Shown: positions 7,528 through 16,891, counted from the stretch's first letter. The stretch: 64,000 bases of DNA from Agrococcus jejuensis (GCF_007679035.1 NZ_VEFR01000004.1:186001-250000), one strand, 5' to 3'. The notes: generated by a model from the letters alone, not told the origin. A program made the numbers and translations.

Positions 7528-8421
7528 TCAGCGGCTCGCGGCGGCGAGCTCGGGGGTGCGGGTGAGGTGCACGACGAGCGCCTGCAAGGACACGGGGCTC
7601 GTCGTGAGGTCGGCGGCGTCGAGCTCGGCGCGTGCGGCGGCGTCGATGGGTCCGATGACGGTCGCGTTCGCGAGCCCGCCCATGCGCTGCTGCGCCACGA
7701 CCTCGCGCCCGGCGACGTAGGCGGTGACGGCGTCGACGCGTCCGGAGACGTCGTAGGCGCGGCCGCGCAGCTCGTCGGCGTCGGCATCGATGAGCACGCG
7801 ACCCTCGTCGATGACGACGACGTGCTCGAGCAGGTTCGCGACCTCGTCGATCAGGTGCGTCGACAGCAGGATCGTGCGTGGATGCTCGGCGAAGTCGGCC
7901 AGCAGGTGGTCGTAGAAGAGCTGCCGGGCGACGGCGTCGAGGCCGAGGTACGGCTCGTCGAAGAACGTCACCGGTGCGCGGGATGCGAGGCCCACGACGA
8001 TGCCGATCGCCGACAGCTGGCCGCGGGAGAGCTTCTTGATCTGCCGATCGGTCGGCAGTCGGAAGTCCGCGATCAGCTGCCGCTCGAGGTCCTCGTCCCA
8101 CTGCGGGTGGAGGGTTCGGGCGACGGCGAGCACGTCCTGCGCGCGGAACCCGTCCGGGTACTTCTGCGACTCCTGGATGAAGCACGTCTGCGAGAGCACC
8201 TGGGCGTTCTCGAACGGGTGGTCGCCGAGCACGCGCATGTCGCCGCTCGTCGCGACGAGCTGGCCGGTGAGCAGCTGCATGAGCGTGGTCTTGCCGGCGC
8301 CGTTGCGGCCCAGCAGGGCGTGGATGCGGTTCGGCTCGAGCGCGATCGACACGTCGTCGAGCGCGCGCACGCCCTTCGGGTAGTGCTTGGAGAGACTCGT
8401 GGTCTCGATGACGGCGGTCAT
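7528..8421 (-). CDS. ABC transporter ATP-binding protein (YtrB-like)
   Basis: 297-residue ATPase subunit. Walker A GRNGAGKTT at 38-46, Q-loop in TCFIQESQKYPDGF, a degenerate signature LSRGQLSAIG in place of LSGGQ, Walker B VTFFDEPYLGLD and the switch His in LLSTHLIDEV. The C-terminal 80 residues form an accessory domain. The degenerate signature is common in YtrB/YxlF-type exporters. The start overlaps the GntR stop by 4 bp (ATGA), so regulator and ATPase are cotranscribed and coupled. Confidence 0.92.
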   Translation of the reverse strand: MTAVIETTSLSKHYPKGVRALDDVSIALEPNRIHALLGRNGAGKTTLMQLLTGQLVATSGDMRVLGDHPFENAQVLSQTCFIQESQKYPDGFRAQDVLAVARTLHPQWDEDLERQLIADFRLPTDRQIKKLSRGQLSAIGIVVGLASRAPVTFFDEPYLGLDAVARQLFYDHLLADFAEHPRTILLSTHLIDEVANLLEHVVVIDEGRVLIDADADELRGRAYDVSGRVDAVTAYVAGREVVAQQRMGGLANATVIGPIDAAARAELDAADLTTSPVSLQALVVHLTRTPELAAASR

Positions 8422-8774
8422 GCCGACTCCTCCTGGATGAGGTGCACGAGCTGGCCGGGCGTGATGCCGAGCTTGGCTGCCTCGCGCAGCATGGGTGCGA
8501 TGAACTCGTGGGTGAATGCGCGCGTCCTCGCCTCGACGAGACGGTCGCGAGCGCCGGTGGCGACGAACATGCCGATGCCTCGCTTCTTGTAGAGGATGCC
8601 GTCGTCGACGAGCAGGTTGAGCCCCTTGCCCGCCGTGGCGGGGTTGATGCGCAGGAACTGCGCGAGCTCGTTCGTCGAGGGCACGGCGGTCTCCTCGGGG
8701 TAGGTGCCGTCGAGGATGTCGTTCGAGAGCTGCTCCGCGATCTGCTGGAACAGCGGCTTCCCGTCATCGAGCAT
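8418..8774 (-). CDS. GntR-family (YtrA subfamily) regulator
   Basis: 118-residue regulator with an N-terminal winged helix (PLFQQIAEQLSNDILDGTY; then ELAQFLRINPATAGKGLNLL; wing ILYKKRGIGMFV) and only a short helical tail, the mark of the YtrA subfamily, which dimerises through that tail instead of binding a large effector domain. The ATG at 8774 is chosen because a clear GAGAGGAC ribosome site precedes it; the upstream in-frame extension is not conserved-looking. It probably represses its own operon through the perfect inverted repeat at 8861-8886. Confidence 0.92.
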   Translation of the reverse strand: MLDDGKPLFQQIAEQLSNDILDGTYPEETAVPSTNELAQFLRINPATAGKGLNLLVDDGILYKKRGIGMFVATGARDRLVEARTRAFTHEFIAPMLREAAKLGITPGQLVHLIQEESA

Positions 8775-8860
8775 GTGCTCGTCCTCTCGGGTGGATGGGT
8801 GGAGTGGTGGATGTGCGCACATCCGGCGCGGCGTCTCGGTGCGCATCCGATCGGCTTCGC

Positions 8861-8886
8861 TGGTTCATTACTCGACTAATGAACCA
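8861..8886. promoter_or_regulatory. Probable operator of the YtrA-type regulator
   Basis: Perfect 10-bp inverted repeat, TGGTTCATTA and TAATGAACCA, separated by 6 bp, 87 bp upstream of the regulator start. It is the only AT-rich patch in the spacer and on the minus strand overlaps the likely core promoter, so repressor binding here would block transcription. YtrA-type repressors are known to use such dyads; the link here is inferred from position. Confidence 0.72.
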
Positions 8887-8942
8887 TAGAACCGGCGGAG
8901 GCGCAAGGGTCGAGCGCCGCACCGCTCGAGGGCGGTCGCCGA

Positions 8943-9101
8943 CAGCTGGTCGAGGAGCGCGCGAGCCCTTGGGCGAGCACGCGTCACGAGACCACGCGAC
9001 CGCTGCTCCCGCTCAGCCGCGCGCATGGTCGCGTCGAGCGGGCGCGTCACGTGGTCTCGTGACGCGAAGGCGCTGCGCGCCTGCGCTCCTCGACCAGCCA
9101 G
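8943..9101. repeat. Dispersed long palindrome, copy 1
   Basis: Begins with 51 bp (8943-8993) identical to 59135-59185. The right arm, from GGTCTCGTGACGCG (about 9053) to CTCGACCAGCCAG (9101), is an imperfect reverse complement, with a GC-rich middle. The element fills the spacer between the GntR operator and the 3' end of the acyltransferase-like gene. No ORF or transposase signature was seen. Confidence 0.75.
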
Positions 9102-9115
9102 GGGTCGAGCGCCCC

Positions 9116-10417
9116 TCAGCGAGTCGGCGTCGCGAACGAGCGCGCGACCGCGCTCGCGATCCGCTCGAGGGGACCCTTCGCATCCGCCCGTGCGAGCAGC
9201 GCCCCGAGCGCCAGCGAGCCGAGCACGTGCAGCGCGAGGATGACGAGGCCGGCGACGTACCAGGGCGGCAGCTCGACCTCGCTGCCCGCGGCGACGATGA
9301 CCTCGCCGGGGCCGTCGATCGCCCAGATCGCCGAGGCCACGAGCAGCGCGCACACGTGGAGCGTGTAGATCGTGAACGGCGCCGCGCCGGCGGCGCGCAC
9401 GGGTGCGAGCACGCGCGGCATGCGCGCGCCGGGCGGCAGCAGCGCCACGAGCGCGCCGATCACGGCGACGCCCACGCCGACGCCGCGGGCGACGTCGCCG
9501 ATCGTGCCCGTATGCGGGATGGCCGTCGCCTGCCACCACCACGACGCGTCGGGTGGCGTGCCCGTGCCGAACCGCAGCAGCCACGGCAGCAGCTCCGTGA
9601 ACCCCTGCTCGGCGGCCCAGGCGTCGGCCTCGGCGTCCATGACCCGCTGCGACACGAGGATCGCTGCGGTCGCGACGACGGCGCCGACGCCGAGCAGCCC
9701 GAGACCCAGGACGCGTGCGCGGGCCGTCGATCGCGCCGCGAGCACCGCGCGGGCGACGAGGATGCCGACGGCCAGCATCGGCACCCACGTGACCGCCGGG
9801 TACTCGCCGGTGGCGACGAGATCGACGAGTGCCGCCCACGGCGACCCGTCGAGCGAGTCGCTGACGCGGTAGATGCCTTCGCCGAAGCGCCACTCGCGCA
9901 CCGCGAGCGCGAGCTGCGAGCCGCCGAGCCACAGCGCGACGGCAACGGTGCCCACGACCCAGCTCGGCGCCAGCAGCAGCGGCGCCGCGACGACCATCGC
10001 GAACGCGAGGAAGTTGAGCACGACGTAGACGGGCGGCGCCGTGGAGGCGAGCACGACGCCCACGGCGCCGACGACGATCGCCCGCCCCAGCACCGATCGC
10101 AGCGCTGCGCCGCGGGCGCCGCGCGCGAGCAGCGAGCGCGTCGCGAGCACGAGGCTCGCGCCCGCGAGCACGGCGAAGAGCGACGACGCGTTGCCGTTCG
10201 CGCCGGCGATCACGACGTAGGCGACGTGCGCCTGCGCATCCGTGCCGCCCGTCCACGACGCGGCGACCGACCCCAGGAGGTGGGCGCTCATCATGCCGAC
10301 GATCGCGATCCAGCGCGCGAGGTCGATGGCGACGACGCGGGTCGAGGATGCGGTGCCCTCGACCTGCGAGGGCGCGCTCGCGGCAGCCCCGGCGGCGGAT
10401 GCGGGCGTCGCGCTCAT
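9116..10417 (-). CDS. Multi-pass membrane protein, DUF418/acyltransferase-like
   Basis: 433-residue protein with about ten membrane segments. The N-terminal region VVAIDLARWIAIVGMMSAHLL resembles the opening motif of DUF1624/DUF418 and related membrane acyltransferases, in which an early Asp-Arg pair begins the first helix. Such proteins may move acyl groups onto cell-envelope glycans, but no substrate can be inferred. ATG at 10417 is preferred over the upstream 10450 codon because CATGAT lies 6 nt before it, as at other starts here. It sits alone between two repeats and is not part of the neighbouring ABC operons. Confidence 0.75.
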   Translation of the reverse strand: MSATPASAAGAAASAPSQVEGTASSTRVVAIDLARWIAIVGMMSAHLLGSVAASWTGGTDAQAHVAYVVIAGANGNASSLFAVLAGASLVLATRSLLARGARGAALRSVLGRAIVVGAVGVVLASTAPPVYVVLNFLAFAMVVAAPLLLAPSWVVGTVAVALWLGGSQLALAVREWRFGEGIYRVSDSLDGSPWAALVDLVATGEYPAVTWVPMLAVGILVARAVLAARSTARARVLGLGLLGVGAVVATAAILVSQRVMDAEADAWAAEQGFTELLPWLLRFGTGTPPDASWWWQATAIPHTGTIGDVARGVGVGVAVIGALVALLPPGARMPRVLAPVRAAGAAPFTIYTLHVCALLVASAIWAIDGPGEVIVAAGSEVELPPWYVAGLVILALHVLGSLALGALLARADAKGPLERIASAVARSFATPTR

Positions 10418-10478
10418 GCGTCGATCATGCATCCTCCGCCCATGCGTCACCCGCCGGCAGACGCTTCACGACCGAACG

Positions 10479-10530
10479 TTCTGAGGTTCTCGGCCCTTTC
10501 TGATGTCAGAAAGGGCCGAAAACCTCAGAA
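10479..10530. repeat. Dispersed 25-bp-arm palindrome, copy 1
   Basis: Arms 10479-10503 and 10506-10530 with a 2-nt loop and one mismatch; contains TCGGCCCTTTCTGA and its complement. A second copy, nearly identical over the arms, is at 44119-44172. It lies 16 bp after the stop of the ABC permease gene (minus strand) and so may end that transcript, but no T-run follows. Confidence 0.85.
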
Positions 10531-10546
10531 GGGTGTGTGGGCTGGG

Positions 10547-11662
10547 TCAGCGCAGCGCCTCGCGCAGCTTCACCGGCTTGCCCGTGCGCAGCAGCGACCG
10601 CTCGTAGACGCGGCCCGCGAACGTCACGACGAGCGCCGTCGCCGCCAGCACGATGCCGAACGACAGCAGCCCCTCCCACCACTCCATCGCACCGAGGTAG
10701 GCGCGCATCGGCACCGCGACCGGCGCCGAGAACGGCACGTACGACATGATCTGCAGTGCGACCGGGTTCGAGTTGAAGAAGATGATCGCGAAGTAGGGCA
10801 GCATCACGAGCATCATGATCGGCGTCGTCGTCGAGCCCAGGTCCTCCGACCTCGACACCATGGCCGCCGCCGCCGCGAACAGCGACGCCATGAGCACGAA
10901 CCCGACGGTGAACAGCAGCACGAACCACGCGATCGGCGTGCCGAGTCCATCCACGATCACCGAGTTGTCGGTCACGGCACCGCCGATGAGCACCACGGCG
11001 GCGATGAGCGCGATCTGCACGAACGCCAGCAGCGAGTTGCCGATGATCTTGCCCGCGAGCAGCGCCTTGGCGGGCACGGATGCCAGCAGGATCTCGACGA
11101 TGCGCGTCTGCTTCTCCTCGACGACGGATCCCGCGATGCCGTAGCCGAAGGACATGGACGCCATCATGAACACGAGCCCGAAGCCGAGGCTGATGAGGTA
11201 GAGGATGCCGGGGTTCGGTGCCGACGGGTCGAGCAGCTCGACCTCCGGCGACAGCGACAGCGCCCCGATGAGCCCCTCGGGAGCCTCGCGCTCGCCGATG
11301 ACGAGGATGCCCGAGGGGCCATCGCCCGGCAGCACCGCCGCGTCGACCTCCTCGGCGGCCACGAGGTCGCGTGCCTCGTCGGCGTCGTCGACGACCGTCA
11401 CCTCGGTGTCGGGCAGGCTCGAGACGGCCTGCTCGGTCTGGGCGACGACCGCGACGGTCGTCGTCGACTGGAACAGCTGCGGGCCGACCGACGAGAAGAT
11501 CACCGCCGCGAGGGCACCGAGCAGCACGATCGCCGCCGAGATGAGGTACGCCTTCGAGCGCAGGTTCACCATGATCTCGCGCTGCGCGACGATGCCGACG
11601 GCGCGCCAGAACGGCACGCGGCTCGCGGCGTGGACGTGGCCGGTGGGGGATGCGGTGCTCAT
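10547..11662 (-). CDS. ABC-2 family permease (NatB/YhaP-like)
   Basis: 371-residue exporter subunit. One N-terminal membrane helix (about 38-60), a large extracytoplasmic domain (about 60-165), then five hydrophobic segments (about 168-350), the usual layout of NatB/YhaP proteins. GYGIAGSVVEEKQTRIVEIL is the characteristic cytoplasmic coupling segment. The start overlaps the upstream ATPase stop by 4 bp. Homologues export sodium or unknown compounds; the substrate here is unknown. Confidence 0.9.
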   Translation of the reverse strand: MSTASPTGHVHAASRVPFWRAVGIVAQREIMVNLRSKAYLISAAIVLLGALAAVIFSSVGPQLFQSTTTVAVVAQTEQAVSSLPDTEVTVVDDADEARDLVAAEEVDAAVLPGDGPSGILVIGEREAPEGLIGALSLSPEVELLDPSAPNPGILYLISLGFGLVFMMASMSFGYGIAGSVVEEKQTRIVEILLASVPAKALLAGKIIGNSLLAFVQIALIAAVVLIGGAVTDNSVIVDGLGTPIAWFVLLFTVGFVLMASLFAAAAAMVSRSEDLGSTTTPIMMLVMLPYFAIIFFNSNPVALQIMSYVPFSAPVAVPMRAYLGAMEWWEGLLSFGIVLAATALVVTFAGRVYERSLLRTGKPVKLREALR

Positions 11663-12543
11663 CGCACGACCTCCTGGAAGATCTCGGTCAGCGGACGGGT
11701 GACGGGGGAGAAGGCGCGCACGCCGCCGCGCTCGACGGCCTGGCTCAGCACGCGGTCGGCGGCGGCCTCGTCGGTGGCGGTGAAGCGCACCTCGCCGCCG
11801 GCGAGGTCGACGACCTCGACGCCCACGGCATCCCGCACCCAGCCGGCGTCGCCCGTCGTGACGAGCCGCCACTCGGGGGAGGTGTGCGCGGCGCGGATGT
11901 CCTCGCGCGTGCCGGCGGCGCGTACGCGGCCGTCGCCGATGATGACGAGCTCGTCGCACAGCCGCTCGACGACGTCGAGCTGGTGGCTCGAGAACAGCAC
12001 GGGGGCGCCGGTGCGGGCGACGTCGCGCAGCACCTCGAGCGTGACCTCGACGGCCATGGGGTCGAGGCCCGAGAACGGCTCGTCGAGCACGAGCGCCGCG
12101 GGGTCGTGCACGAGCGCCGCGGCGATCTGCGCACGCTGCTGGTTGCCGAGGCTCAGCGACTCGAGCGTGTCGTGGTGGCGGTCGCCGAGGCCGAGCCGCT
12201 CGAGCAGGTCGAGCGCGCGGCGCCTTGCGAGCTTCGCGTCGAGGCCGTGCAGACGCGCGAGGTAGACGAGCTGGTCGTCGATCGGCATCTTCGGGTACAG
12301 GCCGCGCTCCTCGGGCATGTAGCCGATGCGCGCGCGGTAGTCGGCCGACATGGGTGCACCGTCGACCTCGACGGTGCCGGCGCTCGGCTCGAGCACGCCG
12401 AGCAGGATGCGCATCGTCGTGGTCTTGCCGGCGCCGTTCGCGCCGACGAAGCCCGTCATGCGGCCGGGATGGATGTCGAAGGACACGTCGTGCAGCACCT
12501 GGGTCGTGCCGAACGTCCTGTCGATGCCTCGCAGCTGGATCAT
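11659..12543 (-). CDS. ABC transporter ATP-binding protein (NatA/YhaQ-like)
   Basis: 294-residue ATPase. Walker A GANGAGKTT at 34-42, Q-loop YMPEERGLYPKM, signature SLGNQQRAQIAAAL, Walker B ALVLDEPFSGLD, switch His LFSSHQLDVVE, and a C-terminal extension ending PLTEIFQEVVR. The YMPEERGLY segment and SLGNQQ signature are typical of the NatA/YhaQ group. TAGCGT lies 7 nt upstream of the ATG, with GGAGG in between. It pairs with the overlapping permease gene. The two-component pair at 12834-14980 is upstream on the same strand and could regulate it. Confidence 0.93.
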   Translation of the reverse strand: MIQLRGIDRTFGTTQVLHDVSFDIHPGRMTGFVGANGAGKTTTMRILLGVLEPSAGTVEVDGAPMSADYRARIGYMPEERGLYPKMPIDDQLVYLARLHGLDAKLARRRALDLLERLGLGDRHHDTLESLSLGNQQRAQIAAALVHDPAALVLDEPFSGLDPMAVEVTLEVLRDVARTGAPVLFSSHQLDVVERLCDELVIIGDGRVRAAGTREDIRAAHTSPEWRLVTTGDAGWVRDAVGVEVVDLAGGEVRFTATDEAAADRVLSQAVERGGVRAFSPVTRPLTEIFQEVVR

Positions 12544-12833
12544 GCCTCCGACGCTACGTGCGTGCGTCGTGCCGCGGATCCGGCGCGGGGTGGAGTCGCG
12601 GCTCCGCCGAGCGGGTGAGGTCGGGGCCGCTGCCGGTCGCTGGCGAGCTGGTCGAGCGTCGGTGAGATGTGCGCGAATCGAGCCGCTGGATGCGCTCAGC
12701 GTGTCGAAGGCTCCCTCACGTGCACATGCCACCGGCGCTCGGCTCGTGCTCGCCGCCGAATCCGCGCCCTGACGGCGGTCCGGGTGGAATGCGCCCTCGA
12801 CGACGCGCTCAGCCGCGGATCCGGCGGCGGTCG
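12544..12833. other. 290-bp spacer between two-component system and ABC genes
   Basis: No gene seen. It contains the promoter of the ABC operon (TAGCGT at 12551-12556 on the minus strand) and, at about 12680-12712, a GAGCC...GGCTC dyad around GCTCAGCGTGTCGAAGG, which looks like another intergenic palindromic repeat. Confidence 0.5.
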
Positions 12834-13514
12834 TCACTCGACCGTGGGCACCGATCCGGTGCCGGCCTGCACGACGCCGTGCTCGTACGCCCAGATGACG
12901 GCGTGGATGCGGTCGCGGATGCCGAGCTTCATGAGCACGTTCGACACGTGCGTCTTCACCGTGGCCTCGCCGACGTAGAGGCGCTCGGCGATCTCGCCGT
13001 TGGAGTGGCCGCGGGCGAGCAGCATGAGGGTCTCGCGCTCGCGCTCGGTGAGGGTGTCGAGCTCGGCGGCCTCGGGCAAGGTCGTCGTGCCGTCGGGCGT
13101 CGCGAAGCGCTCGATGACGCGGCGCGTGACCGCGGGCGCGAGCAGCGCATCGCCGCGGGCGAGCGCGTGGATGGCGTCGATGAGGTGCTCGGGCTCGGCC
13201 GTCTTCAGCAGGAAGCCGGAGGCGCCGGCACGCAGCGCCTCGAAGAGGAAGTCGTCGCGGTCGAAGGTCGTGAGCATGAGCACGGAGGCGCCCGAGTCGC
13301 CCTCGCAGATCTCGCGCGTCGCGGCAAGGCCGTCGAGCACGGGCATCTGCACGTCCATGCAGATGACGTCGGGGCGCAGCTCCTTCGCCTTGGTGACGGC
13401 GTCGCGTCCGTCGGCGGCCTCGCCCACGACCTCGAACCCGGGCTCGGTCTCGAGGATGGTGCGGAAGCCGACGCGCACGAGCGACTGGTCGTCGACGAGC
13501 AGGATGCGGGTCAC
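12834..13514 (-). CDS. NarL/LuxR-family response regulator
   Basis: 226 residues. Receiver domain with the acidic pair VDDQ (8-9), phospho-acceptor Asp54 in ICMDVQMP, Thr in MLTTFDRDD and Lys in FLLKTAEPEH; then the LuxR-type helix-turn-helix LTERERETLMLLARGHSNGE...TVKTHVSNVLMKLG. GTG start at 13514 overlaps the kinase stop by 4 bp, so both come from one message. It probably controls a membrane-stress or transport target; the ABC operon next downstream on the same strand is the first candidate. Confidence 0.96.
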   Translation of the reverse strand: MTRILLVDDQSLVRVGFRTILETEPGFEVVGEAADGRDAVTKAKELRPDVICMDVQMPVLDGLAATREICEGDSGASVLMLTTFDRDDFLFEALRAGASGFLLKTAEPEHLIDAIHALARGDALLAPAVTRRVIERFATPDGTTTLPEAAELDTLTERERETLMLLARGHSNGEIAERLYVGEATVKTHVSNVLMKLGIRDRIHAVIWAYEHGVVQAGTGSVPTVE

Positions 13515-14980
13515 TCGGAGCTCCTCGTGGCTGCGGGATGCGGGGTGGGGTCGACGCCGGCTGCGTCGTCTGCCTCGGTGGCGGCAGCGGTCGCGTCCGG
13601 GGCCACAGGGCGCTCTCGCTCGCCCTCGTCCGTGGGCGAGGCGGCACCGGCGTCGAGCAGCGCGCGCTCCTCGTCGGCGCGGTCGGCGGCGATGGAGGCG
13701 GCGATCGACGCGGCAGCGTGGCTGCCGGCGGTGGGCGTCGACGCATCCGCCTCTGCCGTCGCCGCGGCGACGATGCGCGTCGGCAGCGTCGCCCGCACGA
13801 GCCATCCGCCGGTCGGGCGCGCGCCCGCCTCCAGCGTGCCTCCGACGGCGGCGACTCGCTCGCGCATGCCGGTGAGACCCATGCCGGTGCCGAGCGCGCG
13901 CTTGGGGGCGCCGTGGCCGTCGTCGGACACCTCGACCTCCACCACGTCGCCGCGATAGCGCAGCCGCGCGTCGACGTGCGCCGTCGGACCGGCGTGCTTG
14001 CGCGCGTTCGTGAGCGACTCCTGCAGCACGCGCACGAGCGTCAGCTCAGCCATCGGCGACACGGCCGACGGCTCGCCCACGACCCGGTAGTCGACGATCT
14101 GGCCCGCATCCTGCGCGGTCGCGAGCAGCCCATCCACGTCGGCGAGCGTCGGCATCGGGCCGTCGCCGTCGCCGTCGCTGCGCAGGGCGACGACCATGGT
14201 GCGCAGCTCGGCGATCGCGTCGCGCGCGGACTGCTCGACGTGGCGCAGCGCACGCTCGGCGCGGTCGGCGTCGGTGCGCAGCGTGCGGCGCGCGGCGCCG
14301 GCCTGCACGCCCATGGCGGAGACGTGGTGCGCGACGACGTCGTGCAGCTCGCGCGCGATGCGCACGCGCTCGAGCGACACGGCCTGCTCGGCGAGCTGGT
14401 CGCGCTGGGCGACGATCTCGGCGTGCGCATCCTCGAGCTCCTCCTGCTCGAGCGCCCGCGTGTACGCGCGGTCGCCGAAGATCCACGCGCCACCGAAGTA
14501 GGCGACGTTGATGACGGTGAGGATGAGCATCTGGGCGATGACCGCGGTCGTCGCGGGTTCGGTGGTGAGCATCGTGAAGAACGCCCAGCCGAGCCAGATG
14601 GCCATCACGACCACGACGACGACGCGCACCCAGAACGCCCGGCGACGATTCGGATCCCATGCGCCGACGGAGTAGACCGCGAGGAACATGATGACCTGCG
14701 AGATCGTGAGCTCGACGATGCCGAGCTCCCCGAAGACGATGTAGAGGCCCGAGGAGAGGACCGCCGGCAACCACGGCCAGATGCGGCGCACGGCGAGCGG
14801 CGCGGCCATCGCGAGCGAGGTGAGCACGAACGCCCACGCGGGCACGTCGCCGCGCACGATCATGTACTGCGCGACCGAGCTGAGCACGCCGACCACGGCG
14901 CTGACGAGCCCGAGCACGGCGGCGACGATGACGTCGTTGCGCAGCTCGGCCTTCGTGGGGCGACGACGCGTGGCGGGCAT
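13511..14980 (-). CDS. NarL-type sensor histidine kinase (HisKA_3)
   Basis: 489 residues. About five N-terminal membrane helices (20-180) with little extracellular sequence, so it probably senses membrane state. Then a coiled-coil linker (LEQEELEDAHAEIVAQRDQL), the dimerisation/phosphorylation motif ARELHDVVAHHVSAMG, and an ATPase domain with ESLTNARKHAG (N box), VSDDGHGAP (G1) and GTGMGLTGMRERV (G2). The last 85 or so residues are an unusual Ala/Asp/Glu-rich low-complexity tail. TACCCT ends 7 nt before the ATG. Upstream, GGTGGGAGG (15003-15011) and CCTCCCACC (15063-15071) form a spaced dyad. Confidence 0.95.
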   Translation of the reverse strand: MPATRRRPTKAELRNDVIVAAVLGLVSAVVGVLSSVAQYMIVRGDVPAWAFVLTSLAMAAPLAVRRIWPWLPAVLSSGLYIVFGELGIVELTISQVIMFLAVYSVGAWDPNRRRAFWVRVVVVVVMAIWLGWAFFTMLTTEPATTAVIAQMLILTVINVAYFGGAWIFGDRAYTRALEQEELEDAHAEIVAQRDQLAEQAVSLERVRIARELHDVVAHHVSAMGVQAGAARRTLRTDADRAERALRHVEQSARDAIAELRTMVVALRSDGDGDGPMPTLADVDGLLATAQDAGQIVDYRVVGEPSAVSPMAELTLVRVLQESLTNARKHAGPTAHVDARLRYRGDVVEVEVSDDGHGAPKRALGTGMGLTGMRERVAAVGGTLEAGARPTGGWLVRATLPTRIVAAATAEADASTPTAGSHAAASIAASIAADRADEERALLDAGAASPTDEGERERPVAPDATAAATEADDAAGVDPTPHPAATRSSE

Positions 14981-15094
14981 GCGCTCCAGGGTAGGCGGGG
15001 CCGGTGGGAGGCGCCTCAGTCGTGCGGGGGAGTGTGGAGACCGAAACGTGGCGCGCCCGTTCCTCCCACCACCGTGCGGTGGCTCTCCCGAACG

Positions 15095-15133
15095 CTCCTT
15101 GAGGTGCGAGCGAAGCGAGCCTCGAAAGGAGCC
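15095..15133 (-). terminator. Hairpin after the NERD-helicase gene
   Basis: GCTCCTT (15095-15101) pairs with AAGGAGC (15127-15133), with further pairing inside (GAGG/CCTC). It lies 4 bp beyond the stop of the minus-strand helicase. No clear T-tract; the sequence resembles an intergenic repeat as much as a classical terminator. Confidence 0.5.
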
Positions 15134-15136
15134 GAT

Positions 15137-16847
15137 CTACGCGCCCGTCTCGGCCGCCTCCACCCGCTCCACGAGCGCCGGATCGACGGTCAGCACGAAC
15201 AGGCGATCGGTCGCCCGCGTCGCCCCGACGTACAGCAGCTCCTCGCCACGTGGTCGTGCGGGATCGACATCCGTGAGGATCACGGCGGGCGACTCGAGCC
15301 CCTTGCACGCGTGCACGGTGCCCCATCGGATGCGGTTCGGCACGATCGCCGCGGCTCCCGCAGGTGCGAGCCGCTCGCGCAACCAAGGATCCGTGGCGCG
15401 CGCGGCTGCCGAGTCGCGCTTCGGTGCGAGCACGAGGATCTCGTCGAGCCGATAGCCGTCGTCGACGAGCGTCGACACGGCGAGGGCGAGCAGCTCCTGC
15501 TGCTCTGCCTCGTCGGCGTACGACACGACCTTGCCGCGTCCATCGTCCGCTCGCAGTCGATCGCGGAACAGCTCGTCGCCGGTGAGCGCCTCGACGAGCT
15601 CCGCGAGCGCGGGTGCGGCGCGGGCGTTGTCGACGAGCCGGGCGATCGTGGAGTGCGGGATCCGCTCGCGCACGCGGGCGAGGCCGGCGGCGGTCGTGTC
15701 GGAGCGGCGGAAGATGTCCTGGCGCTCGAAGTCGCCGGCGATGAGGCTGCGGCTTGTGGCGAGTCCGCCCTCGACGACCGAGTCGAGCACGTCGAGCACG
15801 AGAGGCCTCGAGAGGTCCTGCGCCTCGTCGACGACGAGGGCCGTGTACGGAGGCTGGAAGCCGTCGGCCCCTGTGACGGCGAGCGTCTCGCGCGGCAGCA
15901 CCTCGTTCCACCACTCGTCGCTCGCATGCTCCGGTGCGTCGAGGCCGGCGAGGTCGAGCATCACGCGGTGCGCCCGGGCGACAGAGACCCCGTCGTGGCG
16001 TGCGAGGGTGGCGTCGAGCACGCCTTCGAGGCGTTCGTTGAAGCACGTGACGAGCACGCGCTCGTCGCGGTTCGCGAGCCGACGTGCGGCTCGGATGGCG
16101 AGATTGGTCTTGCCTGTTCCGGCAGGTCCGAGCACGAGGATGCGGTCGTTGTCCTCGACAATCTCGAGGATGTGCTCCTGACGCTCGGTCGCCAGCCGGA
16201 TGCTCTCGGCGCGCGCCTCACGCCGATCCGTCGGCCCGGCGACGATGCGGAACGCGGGCATGAGTGCGTGGCGCACGGCTTGCAGCTCGTCGACGTTCGG
16301 GGCGTCGGCGTACATCGAGACGCCGCGGTGCTCAAGCATGGCTCGCTGCCTGCGGAGCGCGGCGACGACTGCGCCGTCGAGGCGCTGCGGCTGCCGATCG
16401 GCGCGGCTGAGCAGCTCGCCCGGGTCGAGGTCGATGCGCGTCGGGATGCCCGCGAGACGCTCGCCGCCGATGTGCGTGAACCAGACGACGGATGCGATCG
16501 GGAACGCGACGCGCTCTCCCTTGCGCCGCAGCCTCGACGCTACGCATGTTGTCGCGCGCCTGCGTGATCGGCGACCGCTGCTGCCGCTTGCCGCCGAGCA
16601 CCCACTCGTTGCGCTCGTCGAGCTCGACGCTCCGGTGCGACTTCACCTCGATCACGAGAACGCCCTCGCCGGGCACGAGCACGACGAAGTCGGCCTCACC
16701 CTCGATCTGCTTCGCGTGCTGCACGATCGGCAGCCCGTGGAAGGCGACCCAGCCGTCGGAGCCCGGGGCATCGCGCAGCGCGGCGAACAGCGCCTGTTCG
16801 CCCAGTGGCGCGTCCGCCGGGCAGGTGCTGGGGATGAGGGTGGTCAC
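15137..16847 (-). pseudogene. NERD-domain/UvrD-like helicase, frameshifted
   Basis: Two overlapping frames encode one protein. The first (GTG at 16847, TAGCCT 6 nt upstream) carries a NERD nuclease domain with EGEADFVVLV...VLVIEVKSHR (PD-(D/E)XK-type residues) and is continuous to about ARDNMRSVEA (near 16530). A +1 shift then continues as GERVAFPIASVVWFTHIGGE and runs into a superfamily 1 helicase: Walker A GPAGTGKTN, Walker B LVVDEAQDLSRP, and the C-terminal motifs GTVHACKGLES and LYVGATRATDRLFVL. Undoing the shift gives a product of about 568 residues with normal domain order. It may be a real single-base lesion, a sequencing error or, less likely, programmed frameshifting. It begins the defence island. 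Confidence 0.8.
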
Positions 16848-16891
16848 CAGGTCAGGCTACGACCAACGGGTGACAGGGTGTCGCGAGAAGC

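Noticed and set aside
8795..12265. 1156-codon plus-strand ORF
   Set aside because: Runs antisense through the acyltransferase-like and ABC genes and translates two palindromes; a GC-driven open frame.
15137..16339. Independent helicase gene starting at 16339
   Set aside because: Helicase-family sequence (VAFPIASVVWFTHIGGE and onward) continues upstream of that ATG in the same frame and joins the NERD frame, so one frameshifted gene fits better.
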